Shown: positions 45,230-57,392, numbered from the stretch's first letter. The stretch is 64,000 bases of DNA from Eupeodes corollae (GCF_945859685.1 NC_079147.1:141694645-141758644); one strand, 5' to 3'. Program-made: numbers and translations. The notes: generated by a model from the letters alone, not told the origin.

Positions 45230-46690
45230 ATGTGTCTTCTGTCTTATTGATGTCGATTAATAGATGAAAGCTTTATATAAACTTAAGATACTACTAAAAA
45301 CATCATTCAAAATAGAATCGTTCATATTCTCACACACAACTAATACACTTGAGTTCAACCTAAAGACCTGCGTTAGACCGCAATCGTGAAGAAAAGGTAT
45401 ACCAACTAAAGTTTTCGCAGGTTCAACTTAAATATTTGACATAATATCATACAAAAAAGCTCCTTAAATTTCAACAACTCAATATTAAATTTCTGCCGCC
45501 GACAGAAAAATAAACCGACAAAGTGCTGAAAATATCTGCATACCACAATAAATATTTCATACATATCAACCACATTCTGCACACGCATAACTAATAGTTT
45601 AAGGATTGTGTTAAATTGATAGAGCAAATAGAAATTTATTAATGCGAATACTGTACACACACACATACAAACATATTTGTAATCTATTTTATCTATAATA
45701 TGTCGGCTAGTTGTTATAAAACCGAACCCGGTTGGTCTGCGTTAATTTATCCCATTAACCACCTTTTTAACGTTATACATAGTATTCAAACTTGCCTAAC
45801 CCACCTATGAATATAGCCTAGCAGAGGGAAAAGAGGCTCATAGCCATAACTTAACGCGGCCACAACTTTTAATGACTCCAAATGCAATGAAGTACCGACT
45901 TATGCCGACCAAACCCAAAATGAAATGGAAAATGATTGGAACCGGTGATAGGGTAGGGAGCTGTTGGACTGTTGGAGGTTGAACACGACGACTACGATGA
46001 TGATGATGATGATGATGATGGCAAGGCAATGAGTTCCATGCTTTTCAGCAGACATCCAGCAGGGTGATAGCGTATAAGCATTAGAGTTCGCGTTAGCGTT
46101 AGCGTCATAGTCGCCGTCGTCGTCGCGACAACACGCGAGACGTGAACCTGCACACGGTAAGGTTGTAATTATTCTTTTTTTTGTTCATTTTACCTTCGCG
46201 TGCTTGCATGTCGTTAGCTGATACTTTTTTTCTTTTATTATTTTAATGGAGTTACTATCACGGATGATGATCATAATGACGATGATGTGTATAAACCTAG
46301 GAAGGTATATAAGAGGTAAGGTACCTTGAGTGGTGGAAAAGGGCGAAAGAGACGAAATAGTCAATGTTGTGCATTTTGGTAGGTAATTTTCTAAGCAAGC
46401 TACCAACTACCTTACCTTTGCTATACAAGTCATAGTCGTGTGCATTATTTTGATGAACTCGAGAGTAAATTAGAACTTTGAACTTTTGCTTCGAAAAAAT
46501 AAATAATTTAGCCTCGGGAAGAGGTGGACACCTTTTTTTTGTGTAAGTATAATAAATGAATGAAAATGAAATACTTTTGGCACTGTGACTGATTAATGTT
46601 TGATAAAAATGATAAAAGAAAATATTTGACTTGACGAATGTTTCAGGCTTTTTTTATGTGTGTGTCATTTTTTAAATCTTAGTACATTAA
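45230..46690. other. AT-rich spacer with a GC-rich patch near 46080-46160
   Basis: (GAT)8 at 45996-46020. The patch 46085-46156 (TCGCGTTAGCGTTAGCGTCA, GTCGCCGTCGTCGTCGCGAC) is far GC-richer than its surroundings and ends in a donor-like CACACG/GTAAGG near 46156. It could be a promoter-proximal or 5' untranslated segment; no frame is recognisable. Confidence 0.4.
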
Positions 46691-46699
46691 ATAAAATGT

Positions 46700-47430
46700 A
46701 TGACATAATGACAACGTGTGTACAAATTTCTTTTGGCCTGCCTTAAAAGCTCCTTAATGTTCTTATAATAATAATTTAAATAAGTGGAAACATGTAATTC
46801 ATTCAAATTTTCACTGAAGTTTCTGCGAGGTAAAAAGAATCTTTTTTGTCGGTTAATACCTTTAACAAGCCTTTGTGTGTAAACACAGTGCAAGCTTGAA
46901 GAAAATAAAGAAAGATTTAAGAGGACATAGCGGTGCATATTAAGTGAAAAGTTTTGTATATTTAAATGGGAGGACAAAACAGGGTAAGGCATTCCACATT
47001 CTCGATGTGCGGTTAAAAAAAGAATATCTTTAATTGACAATGTGTCCGAAATGAAGATCAATGTCAAAAAGGTGAGCATTCCCAAAAGTGTGAGTATTAC
47101 AAGTAAATTATTTGAGGAGGGAAATGCAACTGGCTAATTCGATTTATAGATTCTTTCCAAAAGATTAAACGTTATTTTAGGAGCACCAATTACGTTCGAG
47201 TTTATGTGCACGAAGAAGGCTTTATAAATTACAGAGCCAAATCAGAAGGTGTGAACGTTTGTTTGCACCTTGCAAATGCAATAACCTTACTTTCGCCAAA
47301 ACAATGTAAAGATTTGTTCCACTGTTAGGTGCGATAAACCATCAGATCACCGGTAGACCTATTGTTAGGAAAGCCATACTATCGGTCTTTAAGAAGATTT
47401 TGTTCTTTGATATATTTTTTTTAGTCTTTT
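46700..47430 (-). mobile_element. LINE C-terminal/3' end, copy A
   Basis: Minus strand: LALVIYKAFFVHINSNVIGA-like residues at about 47240-47190 (YKAF...GAPKITFNLLERI), then, in another frame, RTSRMWNALPC-type text at 47010 (open frame 47085-46687 carries FLTAHRECGMPYPVLSS and NIQNFSLNMHRYVL, out of frame for part). The pattern 'R-T-x-R-x-W-N-x-L-P' then 'N-V-H-R-Y' is the classic C-terminus of this LINE lineage. Upstream, 47300-47420 matches the segment before motif A of the copy at 37166-37737. Confidence 0.7.
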
Positions 47431-47464
47431 TTTATAATTAACGGTCATTAAAGGGATTATTAAT

Positions 47465-47650
47465 GCCCTTACCATGTTTAAAGTTTAAACACAGTGCGAG
47501 GAAAGTAGGGAACAATTAAAGACGAGAAACCGATGGACATTGGTCTTAAAGTTATGAATTATCAAAATGATAGGGAAAATAACATTCTCGAAGTGCGGTT
47601 AAAAAAGAATCTCTATACTTGATAGTACGTCCGTTGATTATTTATCAGCG
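47465..47650 (-). mobile_element. LINE C-terminal/3' end, copy B
   Basis: Repeats the end of copy A: TTAAAAAAGAATCTCTATAC, CATTCTCGAAGTGCGGTTAA and AACACAGTGCGAGGAAAGTA correspond to GTTAAAAAAAGAATATCTTT, CACATTCTCGATGTGCGGTT and AACACAGTGCAAGCTTGAAG at 46885-47035. Two 3' ends in the same orientation about 600 bp apart. Confidence 0.7.
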
Positions 47651-47949
47651 TTTCTATGACCTTGGAGAGAAGGAACGGGAGGAGGGGGAGACTTCGTATT
47701 TTTAAAGATTGGCTGGACAAATGATACTTTCCATCAACTCAGAAAAAGACCTTTAGAACAAGAAAGATGATAAAATTGTTTTGTAGAAATCCCAGAGTCT
47801 AGTTATTTCTGGAGACAACACTTGTGAACAAAATAATGGAAACCAAGACTTTAGGCATGAGAGTTCCATACGTAATAATTATCACTCCACGGGGAAAAGC
47901 TTACGCAGTGGTTTAGCAATCGTTGAAGAATACCTCTTAAGAACAATAG

Positions 47950-48775
47950 TAGGGTTGCTATGAAGCCAAAAAAACTACGACAGTTGGGTCTTATAAAAAA
48001 CATACTGGTCAATGGACAGAATTTTGTCAGAAAAGTTTATAAATTTTGCTAAATACCCATTTTTCGGGCTTCAATCATTTTAATAACGAATCAGAGCTAT
48101 CAAATTGCTCTGAAAATATAGTCCCTATCGATTTGATAACAGTGGATCAGATAAAATCTTCCATAAGTCTCTTCTTACTATTCAAATCGCCAGGTATGGA
48201 CGTGCAGATCTAGTAATCCCGCGCTTTTCCAATATATTCCATAATAGCATCAGATAAACTAGTCTCACAATATTTATTCTTAAAACATTAAAGAGACTTC
48301 TGGTTGTTCATATTCGTAGTAACCTCGGGCATGAAGTTTTATCTCCTTCACAGTACTCCTATTCTTTATTTCGAAAACAGCTTCTGGTGAAGGTACAGTT
48401 TTCTTCTGTGAAACACTCAATCTTGCCAATTCTTTTAGAATCCCTGATCAAAGCAGTGTCTTTCAAGACAAGGTATTGGCAGTGACAAAGGCTCTAAAAC
48501 TAGTCTCAAGATAGCGCTATCACGAGCTTATTTCATCATTTTTATTGAAAGCCCAGAATCACTCAAATCGAAGCTTAAAAATTACTGTCGCCAAGAACTA
48601 ACGCTTCTTAGCTCACAGCGTAACATTAGATTCTCCTGGGTATCGGATCACAGTGAAGTGCTTGGGAAAGAATGAACTAATGACCTGGTTAGGTTAGGTG
48701 AAAATCTGAACCAATGTTGTATAGACTCAATTACAAAAACCCCATCCTGTGAAATAAAATAGGTCATTGGTAACA
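47950..48775 (+). mobile_element. Decayed LINE with RNase H, plus strand
   Basis: HFSGFNHFNNESELS at about 48055, then IVPIDLITVDQIKSSI and LLFKSPGMDV at about 48180 (segment before RT motif 1), then a jump over the whole RT to GEGTVFFCETLNLANSFRIP at about 48390 and DQSSVFQDKVLAVTKALKL at about 48450 (RNase H), and CRQELTLLSSQRNIRFSWVS with DHSEVLGKE at about 48590-48670. Related to the element at 42735-45140 in opposite orientation, diverged and RT-deleted. Confidence 0.7.
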
Positions 48776-48779
48776 AGAT

Positions 48780-49390
48780 ATTACAAAAATCCAATGAAAT
48801 TAATTATCATCGTTATGTAGCGCTCGTTATTGACGGTGACCGCCTCTCTTACGTCGTTTTTAAAAAAAGTACGGACCAATTACGCGACCAGCCTAAAATT
48901 CACACCAAACGGTAAATTCTTGAGGATGCACTATCACCTGATGAACCTCTAGTGGGTTGGTGCAGTCCCATAATCGGAAATATTATTTGTTAACACAGCC
49001 ATTCATTCAAAATAGCGTCTCGTCACTAAAGATTGCCAAAATTGGGGCATTCTACCAAACGATTCGAAGCCCAGTCAGCGAACTAACGGCGTTCTATATG
49101 GTCATGAACCATGAGCTCCTGGGTCAGTTGGATCTTATACGGATGTAGGCCCAAGTGCTGACGCAAAATTCGCCAAGTTAAAGTTTGAGAAAGGCCGACT
49201 TCTTGTGCACGGCAATTAATAGACCGCTTCGGGTTTTTCTGTACACTTTCACAGACCGCGGAGTTGTTTTCGGCCGATCTTGCGTTCCTTGAACGTACTG
49301 GTATTTGGCCACCAAACATTGATGAGTCGACTCTGAAGGGCCACCACATCTACCGTACAATAGGTTCAATCTACCCGTGCCAAGTAAATT
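48780..49390 (-). mobile_element. Mariner-superfamily transposase relic, N-terminal and catalytic start (mariner copy 8)
   Basis: Minus-strand frame 49349-49083 is the clearest piece of this family: NARSAENNSAVCESV, NPKRSINCRAQEVGLSQTLT and WRILRQHLGLHPYKIQLTQE (helix-turn-helix linker), then FADWASNRLVE past a stop, SDE(T)LF for the SDEAHF catalytic block (first Asp present) at about 48985, HPQEFTVWCEF at about 48915, VIGPYFF at about 48890, and NDVREAVTVNNERY at about 48845. Stops at several points. The second catalytic Asp region is gone. Confidence 0.8.
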
Positions 49391-51110
49391 GGTAAATTAC
49401 CAAAAGCTCTAAGAGGCTAGAATAAGACAATCAATTGTCATCGTAATTTTTAATTATTTCTTTTTATTTTAGGGAAGCTCAATACTTCAGCGTATAACAA
49501 CGGGCTTACATTGTTCTAAGTGTGGCGATAACGTAATCCAGCCCATCAACCTAACCTAACCTAAGCCTCCTTACAATAATTGTACTAATAATTTGTAAGA
49601 CGGAAAACTAACAAAGTTTGTTTGATCAGAACGACATCTGATGATGCTTTTTACTCTGATGATTCATTCCACCATCTGTGTCTATTTAACTACGCATAGA
49701 GAAGATAAAGAATCTACTATCCCTTGAAAAAACATATGTTTTTTAGCTATCATCATTATCTTGACGAATTGGATTCATATGAATATGATTAAAATCTATC
49801 TACAATGTTATTTTTCCACAATCCACATACAGTTCATTTTTGTAGACAGCTTCAAAGTTATAGAAGTGGAAGAAGAAAACGAGACCCAATCCAAAAAGAT
49901 ATAATATCTATGAAGCTTGCATTGAAATACTTTTTGTTGTGTAAGTATATAGGTAAAGTATCTATACTCATGCATAGATAGATACAAACGGAAGTGGTGC
50001 TGTATCCAAATAGAAGTTGTTGTTGTTTTGTTTTTATTTACCGTTTTGAGTGGTTTTTGTTGTCATTAGTAAGCCGGCCGGGAAAATTTCTTTCAATTGG
50101 TTTTTAGTATTTTTTTTTTTTAAATTTATTTTGCCATTTCTGTTTTATCGTTTTTGTTTTTCTTTGTTGGGCTTGAGCTTATATCTGTTTATTCTTCATT
50201 CACATGCAGCTATGTGCAATTAGTGGATTTTACTTGTTGTGAATTTTATTTCTTTTTTTTAAGATAAAATATGCGGTATGGGAATTAAAAAGAAAAACTA
50301 TGAGAGCCAACTACAACAACAACAATAAAAGTATTAACAAGACTGGACAATTTAAAATAAGACATAAGCTTGAGAATAAAATGCTTTTGAATTATTTATA
50401 TAAGATATATAAATTTAATTATATTGCAAACGACTATACTAAGAATTTTAGGTTTAAAAGTTAGATACTTATTTATTTTAATTTTATGATTGAATGTCCA
50501 ATAAAATGTTTTAAAAATAAGATTAAACAACTTTCAAGGTTTTGATTTACATTCGAATGTTTTTTTTTTTTATACATATATGTAAATAATAAAGCTTCTC
50601 ATGCTCTGATAAAGACATTTAAATATATTTTCTTAAGATTAAACAAACAGAAAAAAAATGGAACAAAATTTAAGCTTTTAAATTAATGACTGTACATATG
50701 TATGATACCTGCGTTGTACATAAGTATAATAAAATCAACGGCTTTTTTCTTCTTTTAAGGTAACAAGTTGGCCTACACCTTAATCTGCATCAGCTATAAT
50801 AAATACAAACCCACCCACAAAAAGAGTTGTTAAACATGATGAAGATGCGTTTCCTGATAATGTGGGAGGATTTTTCAGTTTATGAATAATGATAACATAT
50901 TTTGTATGCATTTGTATCTTTTGTATGAATGTAACTTTAGATTTCCGGTTTGACCCAATACAAAAATAACATTTTGACAAAAAAAACTCATAAAAGTCTA
51001 TGATATATGATAGATTATAGTTTAGGATTATACTACACATGTTGACATATGGCAGGAAGTGTATACCTACCATTAAAGTTAAGCTAAGCAATAATTTAAT
51101 GCGCTTTCTT
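49391..51110. other. AT-rich spacer, nothing recognised
   Basis: Contains CCTAACCTAACCTAAG near 49550-49565, which resembles the LINE tail motif at 42720. No gene seen; the minus-strand frame 50780-51091 has no recognisable domain. Confidence 0.45.
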
Positions 51111-51116
51111 TAGAAT

Positions 51117-51132
51117 CCCACGTTGGGCGCCA
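51117..51132 (-). other. Probable LTR-retrotransposon primer binding site (tRNA-Lys), with LTR edge
   Basis: CCCACGTTGGGCGCCA (plus strand) matches the 3' end of insect tRNA-Lys through the post-transcriptional CCA, so the minus strand holds TGGCGCCCAACGTGGG. Two bases further (51135) the plus strand starts TGTCTATG, so on the minus strand an LTR would end ...CATAGACA, then AT, then the binding site: correct spacing and CA end. The LTR would lie at 51135 and above, and the element body below 51117, but no gag or pol is recognisable there, so at most a relic. Genome tRNA itself is excluded because the rest of the tRNA is absent. Confidence 0.5.
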
Positions 51133-51134
51133 AT

Positions 51135-51555
51135 TGTCTATGTAATTGATTATTATTATTTATCGTATTTAAAAATTTCACCTCTGACTTTAAAGAAGCA
51201 TGAAGTGGTAAGAAATAAGTTATTAAGATTTTAACTTAGTGAAAATTTGGCTTTCTCAGGAGTTTTAATCTTATATACAATTTAGGAATGCAGCTGTGGT
51301 GATAACTATTGCGTTATATTGTCATACAAGGCATAAGTTTATGTTTTATTATTTTATCTATTGGAATGTTCGTGTTTTTATTAATCCGGATGGAGGATGT
51401 TTAAGCAGACATTTTTAAATTTGAATTTTCTGTATGAAACAATCGATCCTGAACTTATCTAAAAACTGTCAAAATTATTATATCTTTAGGTATTTAGAAG
51501 CCACCAAGGCTTATTTCAAAGACATGGACTAAATAAATTTAGACGTTTATGCTGT
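51135..51555. other. Possible LTR or AT-rich spacer
   Basis: If the primer binding site is real, this holds the 5' LTR on the minus strand; its far boundary was not found. No duplicate of this sequence was recognised in the window. Confidence 0.25.
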
Positions 51556-51559
51556 CAGC

Positions 51560-51990
51560 CCGAAATTTTCGCTTTCCACTTTCAAAACTGTATTCAATTC
51601 TATATGTTTCGTGAAATCCAGATTATAATTGAAAAGAACTCCAAAATCTTTTTTTTTCACTGTGAACGCGATATTTTATAATCGGCGTTTTTTGAAAAAG
51701 TCATTGCCTGACATTTAGTTGGGTTAAAATTTAGACCTTTTGTACTAAATAAAAATACTGTTAATAAGCTCTTGGAGTTATAAATGATCGTTTTCCAGAT
51801 TTTATGCTTTTGGAGACTTAAATATCTTCCCCATATATTAAAATGTATTGTATTGTATTGCAAAAAAAAGGGTACTTAATTGATAGGTTATATAAATAGT
51901 ATTAGTTCTAAATGGATACCCTGGGGAACTCTTAATTTGGCAATGAAAGGGTTTTAAAAAGAATTTCTGAATTTAAGATTCAAGACCTAT
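51560..51990 (-). mobile_element. LINE RT fragment, decayed
   Basis: Minus strand: RVPQGIHLEL-like residues near 51910 (GVPQGSHLGP in relatives), LIYGEDI (from YADD) near 51825, then GLNFNPTKCQAMTFSKNADY at about 51720, which parallels SLLLNPLKCQTITFTKKLIS of the LINE at 29486-32449. Stops intervene. Diverged member of that lineage. Confidence 0.65.
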
Positions 51991-52925
51991 TTTAAAGATA
52001 AGAAGAAATCTATCTGATGAATTGAGGAGTTAACCTTATTGCTTTTAGCTTAAATGTGATGATACAAAGCTTAGGAATAATCACTGTTGAGCTCTTGACT
52101 TATTTTAAGGGTGCATTTATACAAAAATGAAATTAGATAAGTAGCTATCAAACGTTTTTATAAATAAGACCACAATTAATATTCTTGCAGTTAAAACATA
52201 AATTATCAAGTTTGAAAGGCTAAGGAATACAGGTTAGTTTAGAAAGTGGTTTATAATTAATGAAGTCAGACTTTTTACTCTTTTAAAAGACCACTCTAAT
52301 AAATGTCTTCTTCTTAATAGTTGGAAACTATCCTAAGGTTAGAAAAAAACGTTGTTCAATTTCCAAAAGTTTCAAGCTCTAAGCACAAAGAACTTTCCAC
52401 ATTCATAAGATATTTTAAATATAAATAATTGAAAAGAGATTTTAGAGCTTAAAAGATTGTAACATATACTTTACAATCCTTAGGCAACGCTTTTGAAGAT
52501 ATTTCAAAGCCTTGTTTCACTTCTTTCATAGCATTTATAACTCTTCTGTATATCACAGATGACACCACTCCGAACCTGAGACAATAAAACATAGCACAGC
52601 CGATGCAGAAGGCATAACCATCGCATACACTTATAAATATGCCAAGAAAATATATAATGGTATAGCACTTTTCATTCACCTGCTTTCAATTCACAGTAAC
52701 TTTTTAGAGAACATTTCATAAGGGAAAATAAAATTTCACCATACAAAATTTATGACTCGCTCACATACACTTCATCGAAGTCTCCCATTATTGCAGCCAA
52801 GAAGATAGAGTCCCATCTTAGCAGACTGTTTAACTTTTATAAAAATGGGGAATACAAATCAACACCACAAAATCGGAACTAGTCTGTTTTCGAAGGTCCA
52901 GCAACGGTAGAGTAGAGGTCGATCA
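51991..52925. other. AT-rich spacer, nothing recognised
   Basis: No motif or repeat boundary seen; frame 52449-52679 (minus) has no recognised domain. Confidence 0.45.
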
Positions 52926-52929
52926 GCAA

Positions 52930-53430
52930 CAAGGTGCAGAAGCATTGCAATCTCACTCCAAAATGGATCAGTGATACCAGCAAAGAGAAACGCCAAATAT
53001 CTGGCTATTCACTTTAACGAGTTGTTGAAATTCAATCCCCAATCGAGGGCTCTACTAAGAAGGGTTAATTTGGCACTACAACGCCTTAACCTCCTTCTCG
53101 TCTTCGAAAGGAAAATCCTACGGAGATGCACTGGACTTTGCTTCAACTACCAGAAGCAGAGACACTTCATCAACAAAAAAGTCTCCGAAGAAGCCAAAAT
53201 AATTCCCTTGGACAAGTATCTGTTCCAAACAGCCATGAAGATCACGGGAGGAATGAAAACAACAAACAAAACGAGCTAATCAGAAGGATGAACTCCCAGC
53301 AACGTCACCCTGAACCCAATTATCTGTGTGCTATGGATATACTGAACGAGGAACTCGAGCCTACCATTGAAAAAGGAGATCTTCAATTTCACGCTGACAT
53401 GGAGTCAGCTTACCACCGTGGCTAACAGCC
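52930..53430 (+). mobile_element. Jockey-type LINE ORF2 C-terminus, with internal deletion
   Basis: IPAKRNAKYLAIHFNELLKF at about 52975 is the 'KYLGVHLDxxLxF' thumb motif; ALLRRVNLALQRLNLLL follows; then directly VFERKILRRCTGLCF at about 53103 and FINKKVSEEAKIIPLDKYLF at about 53165. The usual 'RPILTYACPVW' segment between is deleted. The second open frame 53126-53425 is a shadow. Confidence 0.7.
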
Positions 53431-54194
53431 CAACAAACAAACAACCAGACCTGAGCACCTCAAGGATTTATAAATTTTTCATAGATTTTTTTTATCTGAC
53501 AACATATATTTTAGTTTATTCTTTAATTTATCAAAACAAACAATAGGCCCCGTAAGTGCAAACAAAATATGTAACCATTTAATATTTAATTATAAGTTTA
53601 ATTTAAGACAATTGTATGATATAAAAAAAATTCAATAAAGATAAATATAAATATAATAAAAAAACATAAAATTTCTACCTTTACTGAGTTTCGATATTGA
53701 TCTTGTGTACATTCAAAGGAAAGAATTCCTGAGAACAGTAAGTAGCTCTTCTAATATTTAAGCTCTAAAATACCTTCTTCCTTCTCCACATTTATTCCGC
53801 CACTTCACTTCTTCTAAGTGTATGACGGACAGGCTTAGGCAACTTGTTTGTTCGCTTGTCTGCTACTTGGAACAGAAAGCTTCTCCCCCAACCCATTAGT
53901 CTGTATGGTGAGTAACCTTCTTTTAAGGGCATCACGGACATAGCTTGCCAACACAGGGCAAAGCACTTATAATCATCTTGCTTGGTGTCAGGGGCACGAA
54001 GGGAATTCAGTCCCGCTTATTTTATTTTCCCGTTCTAGGGACAAACATTCTATGTCATAATCCGCTATGTTCTCACTATTCAGGGGAAACAATTCTGTCA
54101 TAAATTATTTTAACAAAGTTTAATAGTTTCCGCAAGGCACGCAAAGGTAAACGAAAATCCCCGATGTAGGAACTTTATTTATTGGTGCTCTGCT
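53431..54194. other. AT-rich spacer, nothing recognised
   Basis: No coding or repeat signal recognised. Confidence 0.45.
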
Positions 54195-54325
54195 CGTATT
54201 TGTCTCAGCGTGCTATTATAGTCTTTTATCAGCTATCAACATTAAATTTATTTTTCAAATCGAACTTGTAGTTCCTGAGATTAGCGCTTTCAAACAAGCA
54301 AACAAGCAATCAAACAAACTCTTCG
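54195..54325 (-). repeat. Unclassified repeat R2, antisense partial copy
   Basis: TCGAACTTGTAGTTCCTGAG followed by ATTAGCGCTTTCAAACAAGC and (AAAC/AAGC) units is the reverse complement of the R2 core at 25210-25540. Confidence 0.7.
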
Positions 54326-56559
54326 TCTTTACAGTATTGGTATTGAAAGTAACATAATTAAAACCTTTTCCAAGGGAATATAATCTATAACGACCGCAAC
54401 ATGTAGGACCAAATAGGTTTTCCATTAAATATTCATACAAATGCCTTGGACACTAAGCAATTACCCACTGTTTCATTAAATTTAATAATTTCCTCTTTTC
54501 AAAGGTAGGTTTAGCAAAGGCGCCAGTTCCTTAGTCTTTTCCTATCAAACTATTGAAATTCAAACAAAGAAACAAAAAAGTTAGTGCTATAAAATCGGTA
54601 TAACTAACCTACTAAAAGTTTTTGCAGAATAATCAGAAAATTTCAACTTCATTTCCTATCTTAATATACTTTTACAGGTTTATACCAACCTGTACATCGT
54701 CTATTAACCCATTTTGCATTTATATTACTTTCCTGAATCAGTTTAATTAACATTTGAGGTATATATTTAGATATACCCTATGCGACTTACACAAAGGCAC
54801 CTATCCCTGTATAAACCTAATCTAACCTGTATAGTGTATATATATCTTCAAAAATTACGGAAATGGTTATCTTCAGCACATTTAACCATTCTACTTACTT
54901 CTCGTTCTACTTCTGGTCTGAGTGAGTAACATTGGCCCTCACATGGGCTCAGGGCTGTCAGCAGAAGTTCAAAGTCAGTTCCGAAAAATCCATTCAAATA
55001 TAATTCTACTCTTTCCTCTTTGAATTTGCTTAACTTCCCTGCACTATTGACCCAAAAGCTAAAAAGCAAAATGAAGCAAAAACAAAAAGAAAAAAGAAAA
55101 CTGAAAAAGTATCAAAAGTATATAAAGTCGTAAAACAACAACAATGAGAAATAAACAAAAAGAAAAACAAAACAAAAAATGAAAATAAAAATAAAAATAA
55201 AAATAAAAATAAAGACTTAGACATAATCCATGTATCTTTTCATACAAAGATACATACTTCTGACATTTGAAATGTCAGAGCACGCGAATTATCCCCCGCA
55301 TCCTCTTTTTTCAGGGCGCTGCTGCTGTGCTGGCACTGGTCTAACATGGCAAGCAGGCTTCAGCGAAGAAGAAGAAGGAGCTGTTCGTTGTGTTATGATG
55401 TAGGCAAAGGCCAGCATCAGAGAATTTCATTTCATTTCTTGATGTTTGTCATTCCTTTGAATTCAAAAGTAGTCCATATGAAGAACGTGTGGTCTTGACT
55501 ATGGTAAGTTACAAAAGGGGGATTTCAATTTGGAGCATTGGATGGCGTCGTTTCTGAATCTTTGTTTTTGGACTTAGTTTTCTTTGGTATTATGGATTTG
55601 GACTTTCTAGGAGTATGGCTTGGTCCATGTGATTTTTGTTTTTATTATTTTTCAACTATTTCCGCACGACTTCTCAGTTATTGTAGTTATATTTGCTTTA
55701 ACAAGGTTCAAGTTCTTATACCATTTGAGGGAATTTTTCTTCAAAATGTGCATCTACTTACATACCATCATATATACAAATAGGTATAGGAAGGATTAAG
55801 AGAAGAAATGAAATATCTATAAGACAAAGAATATCTGAATTAACGAAGAGATTGAAGATAAAATTCAATTGAAAAACCACATTTGAATCTTCAATGTTGT
55901 GCTGTTTTAGTTTTCTTCTTTTTTGTGTTTGTTTTTTTTTTCAAACGTACCTATGCAATTTAGTTGTCTCTTGTATGTATAGTAGGCTACAAAGGCCCTC
56001 AAATAATATAGCTTTGCAGTGGACTGCAAATGCAAACGTGTTCATTAGGCCGGATAGAGAACGTACTTGGGTTACAATAGGCCTGCTGGGTTTATCTTTT
56101 CTGCCAAATTATCGTAAGGGCCAAAAAAAAAAAACAATTAAAAGTTTACTGCGGGCCCGTGAGATGATTTATTCCTGAAGTCTTTATTGAAAAATTTAAA
56201 GCTACACTTAAGCTAAAACTTGACAAGAGGTTTTGTGACTTCATGTATTATCAACATGTTTTAATAAATTATTGTAGTTTGTTTATTGAAAATGTCGCTT
56301 ACGATAAATTGGCTAGGTTACAATTAAGGGTTTTCCACTATAGGAACCAATTGATTTTGACACCTTGTAGCGACCATATTGTTTCTTTTACACTAAAGAA
56401 AAATTAGCAATGCATATAACAGCGTCGAGCAAAACATTAAAACGCTAAAAACTTCTTACTAAAATAGGTGTTATCTAGTAACAACAATATGCGACCTTTT
56501 ACATGGGTACATGGTATTGCTTCATAGTTGACTATTAAAAGTTTGGTGGTTACTACTCT
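54326..56559. other. AT-rich spacer with an A-rich tract and one candidate exon
   Basis: An A-rich tract at 55050-55215 includes (ATAAAA)5 near 55184-55213; Phe/Leu-rich frames on its minus strand are artefacts. A perfect palindrome CTGACATTTGAAATGTCAG lies at 55259-55277. The frame 55894-56178 is not recognised. Confidence 0.45.
55315..55503 (+). other. Candidate host exon between strong splice signals
   Basis: CCTCTTTTTTCAG ends at 55314 (good 3' splice site) and ATG/GTAAGT begins a donor at 55504. The 189-nt interval is GC-richer and has one frame open for about 60 codons (MASRLQRRRRRSCSLCYDVG within it) but with a TGA just before the donor, so it is more likely non-coding or ending there. 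Family unknown. Confidence 0.25.
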
Positions 56560-57355
56560 ACCCCTTCGTCATAGTGAACAATCAGCCAACATCCGTACTT
56601 CAACAAAACGCAAGATCTGCTAAAACATCGGAACTGTTCGTAAAAGTGTGCATCAGAATTAAAGGCGGTCAATTCAAGTCAGGATATTGGCCTGTCGCAA
56701 ACCACAATTTCGGTGAATTTTGCAGCCATATAATATTCAAGTGAGTCAGGAGCTGAAACGAAATGACCATACGCAGCGTCGTCGTGTGTTCGTTGATTAG
56801 ATTTGTGTGCAGTTGGAAGTTGGTCGAAAAATCATCTTTAGCGAATAGGTCCATTTTTGGATGAAAAGGCACTTGTATAAGCAACATAGCTGGATTTAAG
56901 ACTACACCATTTCATGCAACATTCACTAGGTGTCAATGCATCTCAATACAGCTATTGTTTGAATTTTGGTCTAGAGGCGTCATCGTCATAGGTCCGTACT
57001 TCTTCTTAAATGATGCTGATCAACAGCGACCGCTATTATTCGTTGATCACAAACTTCTTGTAGCCTGAACTGCATGAGATTGACACCGAAGAGATATGGT
57101 TTCAACAGGATGGCACTACGTTCCGCACAACCCAAGACACAATCGATATTCTGCGAGAGCAGTTTATCTAGCGTCAAGGTGAAGTGGCCAGCAAGATCGT
57201 GTGATTTTTTTTCTATAGACTTTGTCGTGTGGAGTTTTTTTAGGTTGTAGGTATATTCTTAAAAGCCTCAAACCACTGTGGTTCTCAAAGCCAATATAAT
57301 TGATGCCATCTATCAAATTCAGCCTGATTTATGATTCAAATTGATCGAAAACTGG
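56560..57355 (+). mobile_element. Decayed mariner-superfamily transposase (mariner copy 9)
   Basis: Pieces in order: LEVGRKIIF near 56815, EEIWFQQDGTTFRTTQDTID near 57090 (second catalytic Asp block), ILREQFI then a stop, and NIIDAIYQIQPDL with IENWT near 57300-57350. Same superfamily, a somewhat different subfamily from copies 2 and 8. No termini recognised. Confidence 0.75.
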
Positions 57356-57392
57356 ACCTATTGATATTTCATATATGTACCTACAACTTGTT

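Noticed and set aside
46687..47085. 132-codon frame as a possible novel small protein
   Set aside because: The residues are those of a LINE C-terminus read partly out of frame, and the neighbouring copy at 47465-47650 shows the same pattern.
55030..55247. Phe/Leu-rich minus-strand frames resembling membrane proteins
   Set aside because: They are the translation of an A-rich simple tract with (ATAAAA)n; no coding signal.
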